From an uncultured Microbacteriaceae bacterium (lineage in GTDB: Bacteria > Actinomycetota > Actinomycetes > Actinomycetales > Microbacteriaceae), in contig CANKXX010000004.1 of NCBI GenBank assembly GCA_947487835.1, positions 361,076-425,075 on the forward strand: DNA of 64,000 nucleotides, written 5' to 3'. Positions 17,219 through 25,081 of this stretch are shown one piece after another. Position 1 is the first letter of the stretch. Each line of letters begins with the position of its first letter. The notes beneath the pieces were generated by a model. It worked only from the letters and a program-made list of their open reading frames with translations, was not told where the DNA came from and searched no databases. Made by a program: the position numbers and the translations under genes.

Positions 17219-18496
17219 TCAAGCGGTGGGGCGGGTGCGAAGGCGGATCGCGCGGAGGGCGAGGCCCGCCGCGAGGACGAGGGCCGCAGCGAGGACCGAC
17301 TGGGGCGGGAGGGTGAGGGAGAGGACGAGGCAGCCCACCACGCCGACGTACTGCACGGCGCGCGGCAGCCACCGCTCGCCCCGGGGCTGGGCCCGCGCCG
17401 CGAGGTGGGCGATCGCGTAGTAGCCGAGCACCGAGCTCGCGGAGAAGCCGACGAGCTGCGCCGGCTCCAGCAGCAGGACCCCGAGGATCGCCAGCACCGC
17501 CATCGTCGCCTCGGCGGCGACCGGCGCGGACGTGCGCGGCCAGATCCAGCCGAGCCGGCCGGGCAGGTCGCGCCCGCGCGCCATCGCGAGGGAGGTGCGG
17601 CTGAGACCGGCGAGGATCCCGATCAGCGACCCCAGGCTCGCGACCGCCGCCACGACGGTGACCAGCGGGGCCCAGCCCTCCGGCACCAGGGCCGCGACCG
17701 GCGCCGCCGTGCGCGCGAGCCCGTCGATGCCGAGGATGCCGACGCAGAGCACCCCGAGCACGGCGTAGACGACGAGCGCGATCGCCAGCGCGCCGACGAT
17801 CGCCCGGGGCAGGGTGTGGCGCGGATCCCGCACCTCCTCCCCCAGCGTCGCCATGCGCGCGTAGCCGGCGAACGCGAAGAACAGCAGACCGGCGGACTGC
17901 AGCACGCCGTAGACGCTTGCGGCGGGTCCGCCTCCATCGCCCGCCGCCCCATCGGCCGCACCGGCCGCACCGGTGCCCCAGCCCGGTAGGGCGAAGTCGT
18001 TGCCGTGCGTGAGGAGCGCCACGACGACGACGCCCGCGATGCCGCTCAGCACGACCGTGACGATGCCCACGCTCACCCGCCCGGTGCTGCGGATGCCGGT
18101 GATGTTGACGAGCGCGAACACGACGATCGCCAGCACGGCCATCGCGCGCGCCTGATCGGGCCACAGGTACGTGCCGGCGATCAGCGCGATGCCCCCGGCG
18201 GACGCTGTCTTGCCCGCGAGGAACAGCCAGCCGGCCGCGAATCCCCACCACGGGCCGAGCGTGGCGCGTCCGTACGCGTACGCGCCGCCCGAGACCGGGT
18301 GCGCCATGGCGAGCTGGGCCGAGCTCAGGGCGTTCAGCGTGGCGACGATCCCTGCGATCAGCAGACCGAGGAAGAGCCCCGATCCCGCCGCCCGCGCCGC
18401 GGGCGCCCAGACGAAGAACGCGCCCGCCCCGATCATCGACGCGAGCCCGATGCCGATCGCGTGGCCGGTACCGAGGCGCCTGGTGAGTAGGGTCAC
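17219..18496 (-). CDS. APC-superfamily amino acid permease
   Basis: A 425-residue inner-membrane transporter with about 12 hydrophobic segments. The APC hallmark appears in helix 1 as GIGLASMIGAGAFF, and SGGAYAYG lies between helices 2 and 3. Such proteins take up amino acids or polyamines by proton symport or antiport. The GTG at 18496 is supported by TAGGCT 6 nt before it. It is transcribed alone and divergently from a small membrane protein gene. The substrate cannot be assigned from the sequence. Confidence 0.9.
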   Translation of the reverse strand: MTLLTRRLGTGHAIGIGLASMIGAGAFFVWAPAARAAGSGLFLGLLIAGIVATLNALSSAQLAMAHPVSGGAYAYGRATLGPWWGFAAGWLFLAGKTASAGGIALIAGTYLWPDQARAMAVLAIVVFALVNITGIRSTGRVSVGIVTVVLSGIAGVVVVALLTHGNDFALPGWGTGAAGAADGAAGDGGGPAASVYGVLQSAGLLFFAFAGYARMATLGEEVRDPRHTLPRAIVGALAIALVVYAVLGVLCVGILGIDGLARTAAPVAALVPEGWAPLVTVVAAVASLGSLIGILAGLSRTSLAMARGRDLPGRLGWIWPRTSAPVAAEATMAVLAILGVLLLEPAQLVGFSASSVLGYYAIAHLAARAQPRGERWLPRAVQYVGVVGCLVLSLTLPPQSVLAAALVLAAGLALRAIRLRTRPTA

Positions 18497-18502
18497 CGGA
18501 CC

Positions 18503-18508
18503 AGCCTA
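18503..18508 (-). promoter_or_regulatory. -10 box for the APC permease, leaderless-type
   Basis: TAGGCT on the minus strand lies 6 nt before the GTG start at 18496, with no ribosome-binding site between them. Confidence 0.5.
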
Positions 18509-18534
18509 GGAGGGCGTGGGAGACTGTCGGAGGC

Positions 18535-18912
18535 ATGAGCGAACACGACGACGAACCCGAGCTGTCCGGCTACGAGCCGCACGAGGGCAGGCCGCTGCGC
18601 AGTCGGCGCATGGTGAACGCCATGCGCCTCATCGTGCTGCTCGGGATCGTAGGGCTGGTGCTGCCCGGCATCGTCACGACCATCGGGGTCGCGTCGCGCA
18701 CCGCCAACACGGCGTGCGCCGACTGGGTCGACTACGAGATCCCCGACGCCGAGGGCTTCGACGCCCGCTTCGAGCTGTTCGGCCCCGGCTTTATGGGCTG
18801 GGAGTGCTACTCCGTCGGGGCGTTCGGCGGGGACGAGCACATCGTGTCGCTCGGCCTCATTCCCTCGGCCCGGGTGGCGCGCGAGGTCGTGCGGACCCGC
18901 GTCAACGCCTGA
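18535..18912 (+). CDS. Small single-pass membrane protein, unknown function
   Basis: A 125-residue protein I do not recognise. A charged N-terminus (Glu/Asp-rich, then Arg-Ser-Arg-Arg at about 22-25) precedes one strong hydrophobic helix (about 30-55, LIVLLGIVGLVLPGIVTTIG). A ~70-residue domain outside follows, with two cysteines (in TACADW and WECYS) that could form a disulfide. GGAGG lies directly before the ATG. It is divergent from the APC permease and followed by REP-like units. The codon use looks like that of its neighbours, so it is probably a real gene. Confidence 0.75.
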   Translation: MSEHDDEPELSGYEPHEGRPLRSRRMVNAMRLIVLLGIVGLVLPGIVTTIGVASRTANTACADWVDYEIPDAEGFDARFELFGPGFMGWECYSVGAFGGDEHIVSLGLIPSARVAREVVRTRVNA

Positions 18913-18965
18913 CGCCAGCGTTCCCGGTTGGCCCTTCCCCGCTCAGGGAGCGGAGCGTGCGTCCC

Positions 18966-19014
18966 GTCCCTTCGACAAGCTCAGGGACCGTGCCCTTCGG
19001 CAGGCTCAGGGACC
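18966..19014 (+). repeat. Tandem REP-like 24-bp units
   Basis: Two direct units at 18966-18989 and 18991-19014, the second with TTCGGCAGG instead of TTCGACAGG. They lie between the convergent 125-residue membrane protein gene and the 52-residue membrane protein gene. Confidence 0.8.
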
Positions 19015-19037
19015 GTACGGGACGGCGACCGCGAGCT

Positions 19038-19196
19038 CTAGGGGCGGTCGAGCGGGGGCTCGTCGCGGAGGTCGTCCGCCGCCGTGATGGCGGAGTCGCG
19101 CTTCCGACGTATCGCCGGGAACACCACGAGCGCCAGGAGGATGCCGACCGGCACGAAGACGGCGAAGATCAGGATCAGGAGCAGGAACGGGTCCAT
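19038..19196 (-). CDS. 52-residue membrane protein downstream of prs
   Basis: An ATG at 19196 opens a 52-codon ORF ending at the TAG at 19038-19040. The product starts MDPFLLLILIFAVFVPVG, with one transmembrane helix (about residues 4-28). A basic stop-transfer stretch (RRKRD) and an acidic tail (DDLRDEPPLDRP) follow. It begins 10 nt after the prs stop and is probably translated from the same message. Hydrophobic-then-basic order predicts an outside N-terminus and a cytosolic tail. I do not recognise the family. Confidence 0.65.
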   Translation of the reverse strand: MDPFLLLILIFAVFVPVGILLALVVFPAIRRKRDSAITAADDLRDEPPLDRP

Positions 19197-19206
19197 CGCG
19201 CGTCGG

Positions 19207-20184
19207 TCAGGCGGCGCCGTCGAACATCGACGTGACGGAACCGTCGTCGAAGACCTCGTGGATGGCCCGGGCCAGCAGCGGCGCGATCGAGAGCACCGTG
19301 AGCTTCTCGAACCGCTTCTCGGGCGGCAGGGGCAGCGTGTCGGTCACGACGACGGAGTCGATGTGCGCCGAGCTCAGCAGCTCGATGGCCGGGGGCGAGA
19401 ACACGGCGTGCGTCGCCGCGACGACCACGCGGGTCGCGCCGTTCTTCTTGAGCGCCTCGGCGGCGGAGACGATGGTACGGCCGGTGTCGATGAGGTCGTC
19501 GACCAGGAGGCACACCCGGCCGTTCACGTCGCCGACGATCTCGTGCACGGTGACCTGGTTGTGCACCCGCGGGTCGCGGCGCTTGTGGATGATGGCGAGC
19601 GGGGCGCCGAGCTTGTCGCTCCAGATGTCGGCGACGCGCACGCGGCCCATGTCGGGCGACACGACCGTGAGGGTGGAGGGGTCGAGCTCCTTGCGCATGT
19701 GCTCCATGAGCACCGGCATCGCGAAGAGGTGGTCGACGGGTCCGTCGAAGAAGCCCTGGATCTGCGCCGCGTGCAGGTCGACCGACATGATGCGGTCGGC
19801 TCCGGCCGCGCGGAACAGGTCGGCGACCAGGCGGGCGGAGATCGGCTCGCGGCCGCGGCCCTTCTTGTCCTGCCGGGCGTAGGGGTAGAACGGCGCCACG
19901 ACGGTGATGCGCTTTGCCGACGCGCGCTTCAGCGCATCCACCATGATGAGCTGCTCCATGAGCCACTCGTTGATGGGCGCCGTGTGCGACTGGATCACGA
20001 AGGCGTCACAGCCGCGCACGCTCTCGTCGTACCGGATGTAGAGCTCGCCGTTGGCGAAGGTGCGCGCGTCCGTGTGCACGAGGGCCGTGTCCAGCTCGGT
20101 GGCGATGGACTCGGCCAGCTCCGGGTGGGCTCGTCCGGTGACGAGAACAAGTCGCTTTTCGCCGGTGATCTTGATGCCCGCCAC
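19207..20184 (-). CDS. prs: Ribose-phosphate pyrophosphokinase
   Basis: This enzyme makes PRPP from ribose 5-phosphate and ATP for nucleotide, His, Trp and NAD synthesis. It is 325 residues long from the GTG at 20184, which has GGAG at 5-nt spacing; a longer reading frame upstream is unlikely. Features include the flexible loop YPYARQDKKGRGREPIS, SVDLHAAQIQGFF and the PRPP-binding VCLLVDDLIDTGRTI. It starts 13 nt after the glmU stop, giving the conserved actinobacterial glmU-prs pair. The usual downstream neighbour rplY is not here but at 466-1128. Confidence 0.96.
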   Translation of the reverse strand: MAGIKITGEKRLVLVTGRAHPELAESIATELDTALVHTDARTFANGELYIRYDESVRGCDAFVIQSHTAPINEWLMEQLIMVDALKRASAKRITVVAPFYPYARQDKKGRGREPISARLVADLFRAAGADRIMSVDLHAAQIQGFFDGPVDHLFAMPVLMEHMRKELDPSTLTVVSPDMGRVRVADIWSDKLGAPLAIIHKRRDPRVHNQVTVHEIVGDVNGRVCLLVDDLIDTGRTIVSAAEALKKNGATRVVVAATHAVFSPPAIELLSSAHIDSVVVTDTLPLPPEKRFEKLTVLSIAPLLARAIHEVFDDGSVTSMFDGAA

Positions 20185-20197
20185 GGGACTCCGTTTC

Positions 20198-21658
20198 CTA
20201 ATCTCTGCCGTCGGTGTTACCAGCGTTCCCACCGGTTTCAGCAGCTGATGCTGCTTCGGCCGCGGCAGTCCCGGGTCGGTTCGATGCGACCCAGCCGGCG
20301 ATGTTGCGTTGTGGAGCGACGTTGATGGCCAGGGAACCCGGCGGCACGCTCTTGCGCACCACGGTTCCGGCTCCCGTATACGCTCCGTCTCCGATTGTAA
20401 TCGGCGCGACGAAGACGTTGTGCGAGCCGGTGCGCACGTGCGACCCGATCTCGGTGCGGTGCTTGTTCACGCCGTCGTAGTTCGCGAAGATCGTGCCGGC
20501 GCCGATGTTGGCTCCGTCGCCGACCGTCGCGTCTCCGACGTAGCTGAGGTGCGGCACCTTGGAGCCGGCGCCGATGCTGGCGTTCTTCGTCTCCACGAAG
20601 GTGCCGATCTTGCCGTCCGCGCCGAGGAAGGTGCCCGGCCGGAGGTAGGCGAACGGCCCCACGGACGCGCCGGCGCCGATGACCGCGAGCGTGCCGTCCG
20701 TGCGCCTGACCGTCGCCCCCGCGCCGATCTCGCAGTCGACGAGCGTGGTGTCCGGCCCGACGGTCGCGCCCGCGTCGACGGCCGTCGCGCCGCGCAGCTG
20801 GGTGCCCGGCAGCACGGTGACGTCCTCCGCGAGCGTGACGGTGAGGTCGATCCAGGTGGACTCCGGGTCCTGCACGGTCACGCCGGCGAGCTGCCAGCCG
20901 CGCACGATCCGGGCGTTGAGCTCGCGCGCGACGTCGCCGAGCTGCACCCGGTCGTTGATGCCGTGCACGAGCCACGGGTCCGTGACGGGCACGGCCTCGA
21001 TGCCGCCGCCCGCGGCGCGGATGCCCGCGGCCGCGTCGGTGAGGTACTTCTCCCGCTGCGCGTTGTCCGTGCCGATGCCGGCGAGCGCCTCGCGCAGCGC
21101 GGGCGCCGAGAAGACGTAGACGCCCGCGTTCACCTCGCGGATCGCGAGCTGCTCCACCGAGGCGTCCTTCTGCTCCACGATGGACTCGAACATCCCGTCC
21201 GAGCCGCGCACGATGCGGCCGCCGCCGGTCGGATCCTCGAACACGGCGCTGAGCAGCGTGAGCGCGTTGCCGGCCAGGGTGTGCGCCTCGAGCAGCGCCC
21301 GCACGGTCGCGGCGTCGAGCAGCGGCACGTCCGCGCTCAGCACGACGACCGTCCCCCCGAAGCCGGGCAGCGCCTCGAGGGCGAGCTCCACGGCCCGCCC
21401 GGTGCCCGGCAGCTCGTCCTGGTCCACGAGCACGGCTTGCGGGGCGTGCGCCGTGACGACCTCGGCCACGCGGTCCCGCTCGTGCCGCACGACGGCGACC
21501 ACGTGCGCGGGCTCCAGCTCGTCCGCGGTCGCGAGCACGTGGCCGATGAGGGGCACACCCGCGAGGGGGTGCAGCACCTTGGGCGTGCGGGACCGCATCC
21601 GGGTGCCCTGCCCGGCGGCGAGGATGACGACGGCGAGCGTCGAGGATTCGATGGGCAC
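20198..21658 (-). CDS. glmU: Bifunctional UDP-N-acetylglucosamine pyrophosphorylase/glucosamine-1-phosphate N-acetyltransferase
   Basis: This 486-residue enzyme acetylates glucosamine 1-phosphate and then couples it to UTP, giving UDP-GlcNAc for peptidoglycan. The N-terminal uridyltransferase domain starts with LAAGQGTRMRSRTPKVLHPL (about 13-32). The C-terminal left-handed beta-helix (about 255-450) shows hexapeptide repeats and the active-site segment YVGDATVGDGANIGAG. The last ~25 residues are Ala/Glu/Gly-rich and probably disordered, as in other actinobacteria. The GTG at 21658 has GGGGAGAG at 5-nt spacing. A tRNA-Gln gene lies 44 nt upstream in the same direction. Confidence 0.96.
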   Translation of the reverse strand: MPIESSTLAVVILAAGQGTRMRSRTPKVLHPLAGVPLIGHVLATADELEPAHVVAVVRHERDRVAEVVTAHAPQAVLVDQDELPGTGRAVELALEALPGFGGTVVVLSADVPLLDAATVRALLEAHTLAGNALTLLSAVFEDPTGGGRIVRGSDGMFESIVEQKDASVEQLAIREVNAGVYVFSAPALREALAGIGTDNAQREKYLTDAAAGIRAAGGGIEAVPVTDPWLVHGINDRVQLGDVARELNARIVRGWQLAGVTVQDPESTWIDLTVTLAEDVTVLPGTQLRGATAVDAGATVGPDTTLVDCEIGAGATVRRTDGTLAVIGAGASVGPFAYLRPGTFLGADGKIGTFVETKNASIGAGSKVPHLSYVGDATVGDGANIGAGTIFANYDGVNKHRTEIGSHVRTGSHNVFVAPITIGDGAYTGAGTVVRKSVPPGSLAINVAPQRNIAGWVASNRPGTAAAEAASAAETGGNAGNTDGRD

Positions 21659-21701
21659 TGGCTCTCCCCGGGGTGGTTGTGGAACGAACGCGAACGAGAA
21701 G

Positions 21702-21773
21702 CTCCGCCTCCAGGACTCGAACCTGGACCTAACAGCTCCAAAGGCTGTCGTGCTGCCATTACACCAAGGCGGA
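21702..21773 (-). tRNA. tRNA-Gln (anticodon UUG)
   Basis: A 72-nt cloverleaf on the minus strand. The acceptor stem is TCCGCCT/AGGCGGA, the anticodon stem ACAGC/GCTGT closes the 7-nt loop CTTTGGA (anticodon TTG), and the T-arm contains GGTTCGAGTCC. The discriminator base is G and CCA is not encoded. It lies just upstream of glmU in the same direction, the usual actinobacterial arrangement. Confidence 0.95.
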
Positions 21774-21805
21774 CCGCGCGGCGGACGCCCGCAACGCGCG
21801 ATCCA

Positions 21806-21849
21806 GTCTGCCAGACGGCCTGAAGACAGCGGTCCCCGCGCCCGATAAT
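21806..21849 (+). promoter_or_regulatory. Promoter and small palindrome upstream of the MarR gene
   Basis: TGAAGA (21821-21826) and GATAAT (21844-21849) are 17 bp apart. GATAAT ends 6 nt before the ATG at 21856, a leaderless arrangement. Just upstream of the -35 box, GTCTG-C-CAGAC (21806-21816) is a perfect 5-bp inverted repeat that could be a binding site for the MarR protein itself. Confidence 0.5.
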
Positions 21850-21855
21850 GGGGGG

Positions 21856-22347
21856 ATGCCCAACACCGACGAGGTCGATCGCATCGTGAGCGCGTGGCTT
21901 CGTGAGCGGCCGGACCTCGACTTCTCGCCGCTGCAGGTCTTCTCCCGTCTCGACCGGCTCTCCAAGCACCTCGACCGGGCGCGCCGGAGCGCGTTCACCG
22001 GCTCGGACCTCGAGCCGCCGGACTTCGACGTGCTCGCGGCGCTGCGCCGGGCCGGCACGCCCTACCAGCTCAGCCCGAAGGCTCTGCTCCAGCAGACCCT
22101 GGTCTCGAGCGGCACGATGACCAACCGCATCGACCGGCTCGTCACCCGTGGCCTGGTCGAGCGCCGCACCGATCCCAACGACGGCCGCGGCATCCTCGTG
22201 CAGATGACGGAGCTCGGCCGCAGCCGGGTGGACGCCGCCATCACCGGGCTCGTCTCCGAGGAGGCGCGGCTGCTCGCCACCCTCACGCGCGCCGACCAGG
22301 AGCGGCTCGCGGGCCTGCTGCGGAAGCTCAGCCTCGACTTCGACTGA
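21856..22347 (+). CDS. MarR-family transcriptional regulator
   Basis: A 163-residue winged-helix regulator. The N-terminal dimer helices (about 1-45) are followed by the DNA-binding domain: recognition helix region LVSSGTMTNRIDRLVTRGLV (about 82-101) and wing RRTDPNDGRGILVQMT, whose DxRG core is diagnostic of the family. The C-terminal helix completes the dimer. These proteins repress nearby genes and respond to small ligands such as phenolics. The downstream HAD-like gene, 44 nt away, is a possible target together with itself. Confidence 0.92.
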   Translation: MPNTDEVDRIVSAWLRERPDLDFSPLQVFSRLDRLSKHLDRARRSAFTGSDLEPPDFDVLAALRRAGTPYQLSPKALLQQTLVSSGTMTNRIDRLVTRGLVERRTDPNDGRGILVQMTELGRSRVDAAITGLVSEEARLLATLTRADQERLAGLLRKLSLDFD

Positions 22348-22379
22348 GATTCCGGCCCGGCGTTCGGCCGGGAGCAGGG

Positions 22380-22385
22380 CAGGAT
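22380..22385 (+). promoter_or_regulatory. Possible -10 box for the HAD-like gene
   Basis: CAGGAT lies 6 nt before the GTG at 22392, so the transcript may begin at that codon. A GTG three bases upstream (22389) is the alternative start. Confidence 0.3.
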
Positions 22386-22391
22386 GGGGTG

Positions 22392-23270
22392 GTGCATAAC
22401 CTCGGACTGCTCCTGGACGTCGACGGCCCCATCGCGAGCCCCATCACCCGCACGATCGCGGAGGAGAGCATCGTCGCCGACCTCGTGACCATGGCGGCGG
22501 CCGGCATCCCGATCGCGTTCATCACCGGCAGGTCGGATGCCTTCCTGCGCGAGCAGGTGATGACGCCGCTCCTCGCCGCCGGGCTCACCGACGCGCTCTC
22601 CGCCGAGAACGCCCGCATGTTCGCGGTGTTCGAGAAGGGGGCGGCCTGGTCGGCGATCACCGCGGACGGCATGGCCGAGGTCACCGTGGACTCGAGCGTC
22701 GCGCTTCCCGACGGCGTCGTGGACGACGTACGCCGGCTGGTCGCGGCGCAGTTCGCCGACACCATGTTCTTCGACGAGACCAAGCGCGCCATGATCTCGG
22801 TCGAGCAGCGCACGGACGTCGACTCCGCGACGTACCGGGCTGCGCAGCTGGCCTTTAACGACGCCGCGTTCGACCTCGTCGCCACGCACGGCCTCGGGGT
22901 GCGCTACGGCGAGCGCTCGCGGCCGGACGACCGCGGCGACGTGCCGTTCCGCCTGGATCCCACCATCATCTCGACCGACATCGAGTCGGTGCTGCTCGAC
23001 AAGGACCGCGGCGCCGAGCGGGCGCTCGAGTACTTCGCCCGGCACGGCGACCTGCCGCGCCTGTGGCGCTCCGTGGGAGACTCCCGCAGCGACTACCTGA
23101 TGGCGGACCACCTGCACGCGGCGGGCTACGACGTCGCCCACGTCGACGTGCGGCCGGGTGACGGCGTGCTCGAGCGGCCGTACCAGATCGTCACGATCGG
23201 CGATGCGATCCACGACGAGGCGGGCGCGGCCTTCCTCGCCCACTGGGTGGACCGCCTCTCCCTGCGTTAG
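22392..23270 (+). CDS. HAD-superfamily-like hydrolase, function unknown
   Basis: A ~292-residue protein whose N-terminus LLLDVDGPIASP (about 6-17) is a HAD motif I (DxDG). FITGRSD at about 45 is motif II, the conserved Lys is probably that in LLDKDRGAERALEYF, and VGDSRSDYLMADHL gives motif IV (GDxxxD). This order resembles Cof-type or sucrose/trehalose-phosphate phosphatase folds. The substrate is unknown. It follows the MarR gene on the same strand but may have its own promoter. Inverted REP-like units follow its stop. Confidence 0.75.
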   Translation: MHNLGLLLDVDGPIASPITRTIAEESIVADLVTMAAAGIPIAFITGRSDAFLREQVMTPLLAAGLTDALSAENARMFAVFEKGAAWSAITADGMAEVTVDSSVALPDGVVDDVRRLVAAQFADTMFFDETKRAMISVEQRTDVDSATYRAAQLAFNDAAFDLVATHGLGVRYGERSRPDDRGDVPFRLDPTIISTDIESVLLDKDRGAERALEYFARHGDLPRLWRSVGDSRSDYLMADHLHAAGYDVAHVDVRPGDGVLERPYQIVTIGDAIHDEAGAAFLAHWVDRLSLR

Positions 23271-23313
23271 GGGAAGCGCCAGCGCGGCAGTCCACGGCGG
23301 CGCGGCGTTCCAC

Positions 23314-23366
23314 GGTCCCTGAGCCTGTCGAAGGGACGTCGCGTCGCTTCGACAGGCTCAGCGACC
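23314..23366. repeat. Inverted pair of REP-like units
   Basis: Units at 23314-23337 (reverse complement orientation) and 23343-23366 are separated by 5 bp and can form one long hairpin. Degraded pieces (CCGCCTCAGCGACC, CCGCCTCAGGG) continue up to and include the metI stop codon. The location between convergent genes fits a terminator role. Confidence 0.8.
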
Positions 23367-23391
23367 GGATGCACCGCCTCAGCGACCGGCT

Positions 23392-24057
23392 CTACCGCCT
23401 CAGGGCCCGTCGCGCCAGCGCGTTGCCGAGCACCTGCACGAGCTGCACGATCACGATGATCGTGATCACCGCGAGCAGCGTCACCGGGTAGTTGAATCGC
23501 TGGTAGCCGTAGACGATCGCGAGGTCGCCCAGGCCGCCGCCACCGATGATGCCGGCGACCGCGGATGCGTCCACGACCGCGATGAACATGAACGTGTAGC
23601 CGAGGATGAGCGGCCCCAGGGCCTCGGGCACGAGCAGGGTCAGGATGATGCGCAGCGGGCTCGCCCCCATTGCCCGCGCCGCCTCGATGACGCCGGGGTC
23701 GATCGTCACGAGGTTCTGCTCGACGATGCGCGACACCGCGAAGGACGCCGCGATCGCCAGCGGGAAGATGACCGCCTCGGTGCCGATCTGGGTGCCGACG
23801 ACGGCCAGGGTCACCGGACCGATGAACGCGAGCAGCAGGATGAACGGGATCGGCCGGATCAGGTTCACCACGAAGTTGAGGACGTTGTAGACGAGGCGGT
23901 TCTGCAGCAGCCCGCCGCGCCTCGTCGTGTAGAGCAGGGTGCCGAGCACGAGCCCGGCGAGGCCACCGGCGAGCATCGCGACCGACACCATGTACAGCGT
24001 CTGGCCGAACGCGCGGACGTAGAGCGGGCCTATGGTCTCCCAGTCGATGCCGAACAT
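23392..24057 (-). CDS. metI: Methionine ABC transporter permease
   Basis: A 221-residue integral membrane subunit with five or six hydrophobic helices. The binding-protein-dependent transport EAA loop is EAARAMGASPLRIILTLLVP (about 125-144), and the MetI-type GIIGGGGLGDLAIVYGYQRF follows. It forms the channel of the MetNIQ importer for L- and D-methionine. Its ATG overlaps the metN stop (ATGA), so the two are coupled. The stop codon lies inside a run of degraded REP sequence. Confidence 0.94.
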   Translation of the reverse strand: MFGIDWETIGPLYVRAFGQTLYMVSVAMLAGGLAGLVLGTLLYTTRRGGLLQNRLVYNVLNFVVNLIRPIPFILLLAFIGPVTLAVVGTQIGTEAVIFPLAIAASFAVSRIVEQNLVTIDPGVIEAARAMGASPLRIILTLLVPEALGPLILGYTFMFIAVVDASAVAGIIGGGGLGDLAIVYGYQRFNYPVTLLAVITIIVIVQLVQVLGNALARRALRR

Positions 24058-25070
24058 CAGGCGGCCACCTCCTCGACGTCGGTGTGCTCGCGCAGCCGCA
24101 CGAGCAGCGCGTCGATGCCCGCATCCGGGCCCTGCAGCTCGAGCGTGAGGCTGCCGAAGGACCGGTCCTGCAGCGCGCTGATGCCGCCGTAGACGATCTC
24201 GAAGCTCACCCCGAGCTCCGCGGCGCCGGCGAGGATCGCCCCGACCCGCCCGCCCTCGCGCACCTGGGCGGTCACCAGGCGGCCGCTGTGACTCGCGCGG
24301 AGGCGGGTGAGGTCGCCGCTCGTCGGCCGGTCGCGGATGACCGTGCCGACGAAACGGCGCGCGGTCTCGGTCTTCGGGTTGGAGAAGACCTCGAACACGG
24401 TGTCCTGCTCCACGACGCGGCCACGGTCGAGCACGGCGACCCGGTCCGCGATGCTCCGCACCACGTCCATTTCGTGCGTGATGACGACGACGGTCACGCC
24501 GAGCTCGCGGTTCACCTTCTGCAGCAGGCGCAGCACCTCCTGCGTCGTCTCCGGGTCGAGCGCGCTCGTGGACTCGTCCGCCAGCAGCAGCTTCGGCGAC
24601 GTGGCGAGCGCGCGGGCGATGCCCACGCGCTGCTTCTGGCCGCCCGAGAGCTGGTCCGGGTAGGAGCGCGCCCTCTCGCCGAGGCCGACGAACTCGAGCA
24701 GCTCCGCCACGCGCGCCGCCCGCTTCTCGCGGGGCCAGCCCGCGACCTTCAGCGGGTACGCCACGTTGCCGGCGACCGTGCGGGAGCGGAACAGGTTGAA
24801 CTGCTGGAAAATCATGCCGATGCCGCTGCGCACCGGGCGCAGCTTCGACTCCGACAGTGCCGTGACGTCGATGCCGTCCACCGTCACGGTGCCGGAGGTG
24901 ACGCGCTCGAGCCCGTTGATGAGCCGCACGAGCGTGCTCTTGCCCGCCCCCGAGTAGCCGATGATGGCGAAGATCTCGCCCTGCTCGATGGTGAGGCTCA
25001 CGTTCTCCACCGCGACGACGGTCTGTTTGCCGACCGGGAACGTCTTGGAGACGCCGTCGAACCTCACCAT
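24057..25070 (-). CDS. metN: Methionine ABC transporter ATP-binding protein
   Basis: This 337-residue ATPase powers methionine uptake. It has Walker A GYSGAGKST (about 38-46), signature LSGGQKQRVGIARAL, Walker B LLLADESTSALDP and the switch His in VVVITHEMDVV. The C-terminal NIL domain (about 265-335), which binds methionine and inhibits transport when the cell is replete, is present. The ATG at 25070 gives the usual MVRFDGVSKTF start; a GTG at 25079 would add three residues. It follows metQ by about 10 nt. Confidence 0.94.
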   Translation of the reverse strand: MVRFDGVSKTFPVGKQTVVAVENVSLTIEQGEIFAIIGYSGAGKSTLVRLINGLERVTSGTVTVDGIDVTALSESKLRPVRSGIGMIFQQFNLFRSRTVAGNVAYPLKVAGWPREKRAARVAELLEFVGLGERARSYPDQLSGGQKQRVGIARALATSPKLLLADESTSALDPETTQEVLRLLQKVNRELGVTVVVITHEMDVVRSIADRVAVLDRGRVVEQDTVFEVFSNPKTETARRFVGTVIRDRPTSGDLTRLRASHSGRLVTAQVREGGRVGAILAGAAELGVSFEIVYGGISALQDRSFGSLTLELQGPDAGIDALLVRLREHTDVEEVAA

Positions 25071-25081
25071 CGCGGGCACGG

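Noticed and set aside
15468-19014. Possible CRISPR array from repeated ~24-bp units
   Set aside because: The units are not regularly spaced, alternate in orientation and have no cas genes nearby. They are REP-like.
1373-19196. Integrated prophage or ICE between rplY and prs
   Set aside because: No integrase, att-site repeats, or phage or conjugation genes are present. Base composition and codon use look like the rest of the window.
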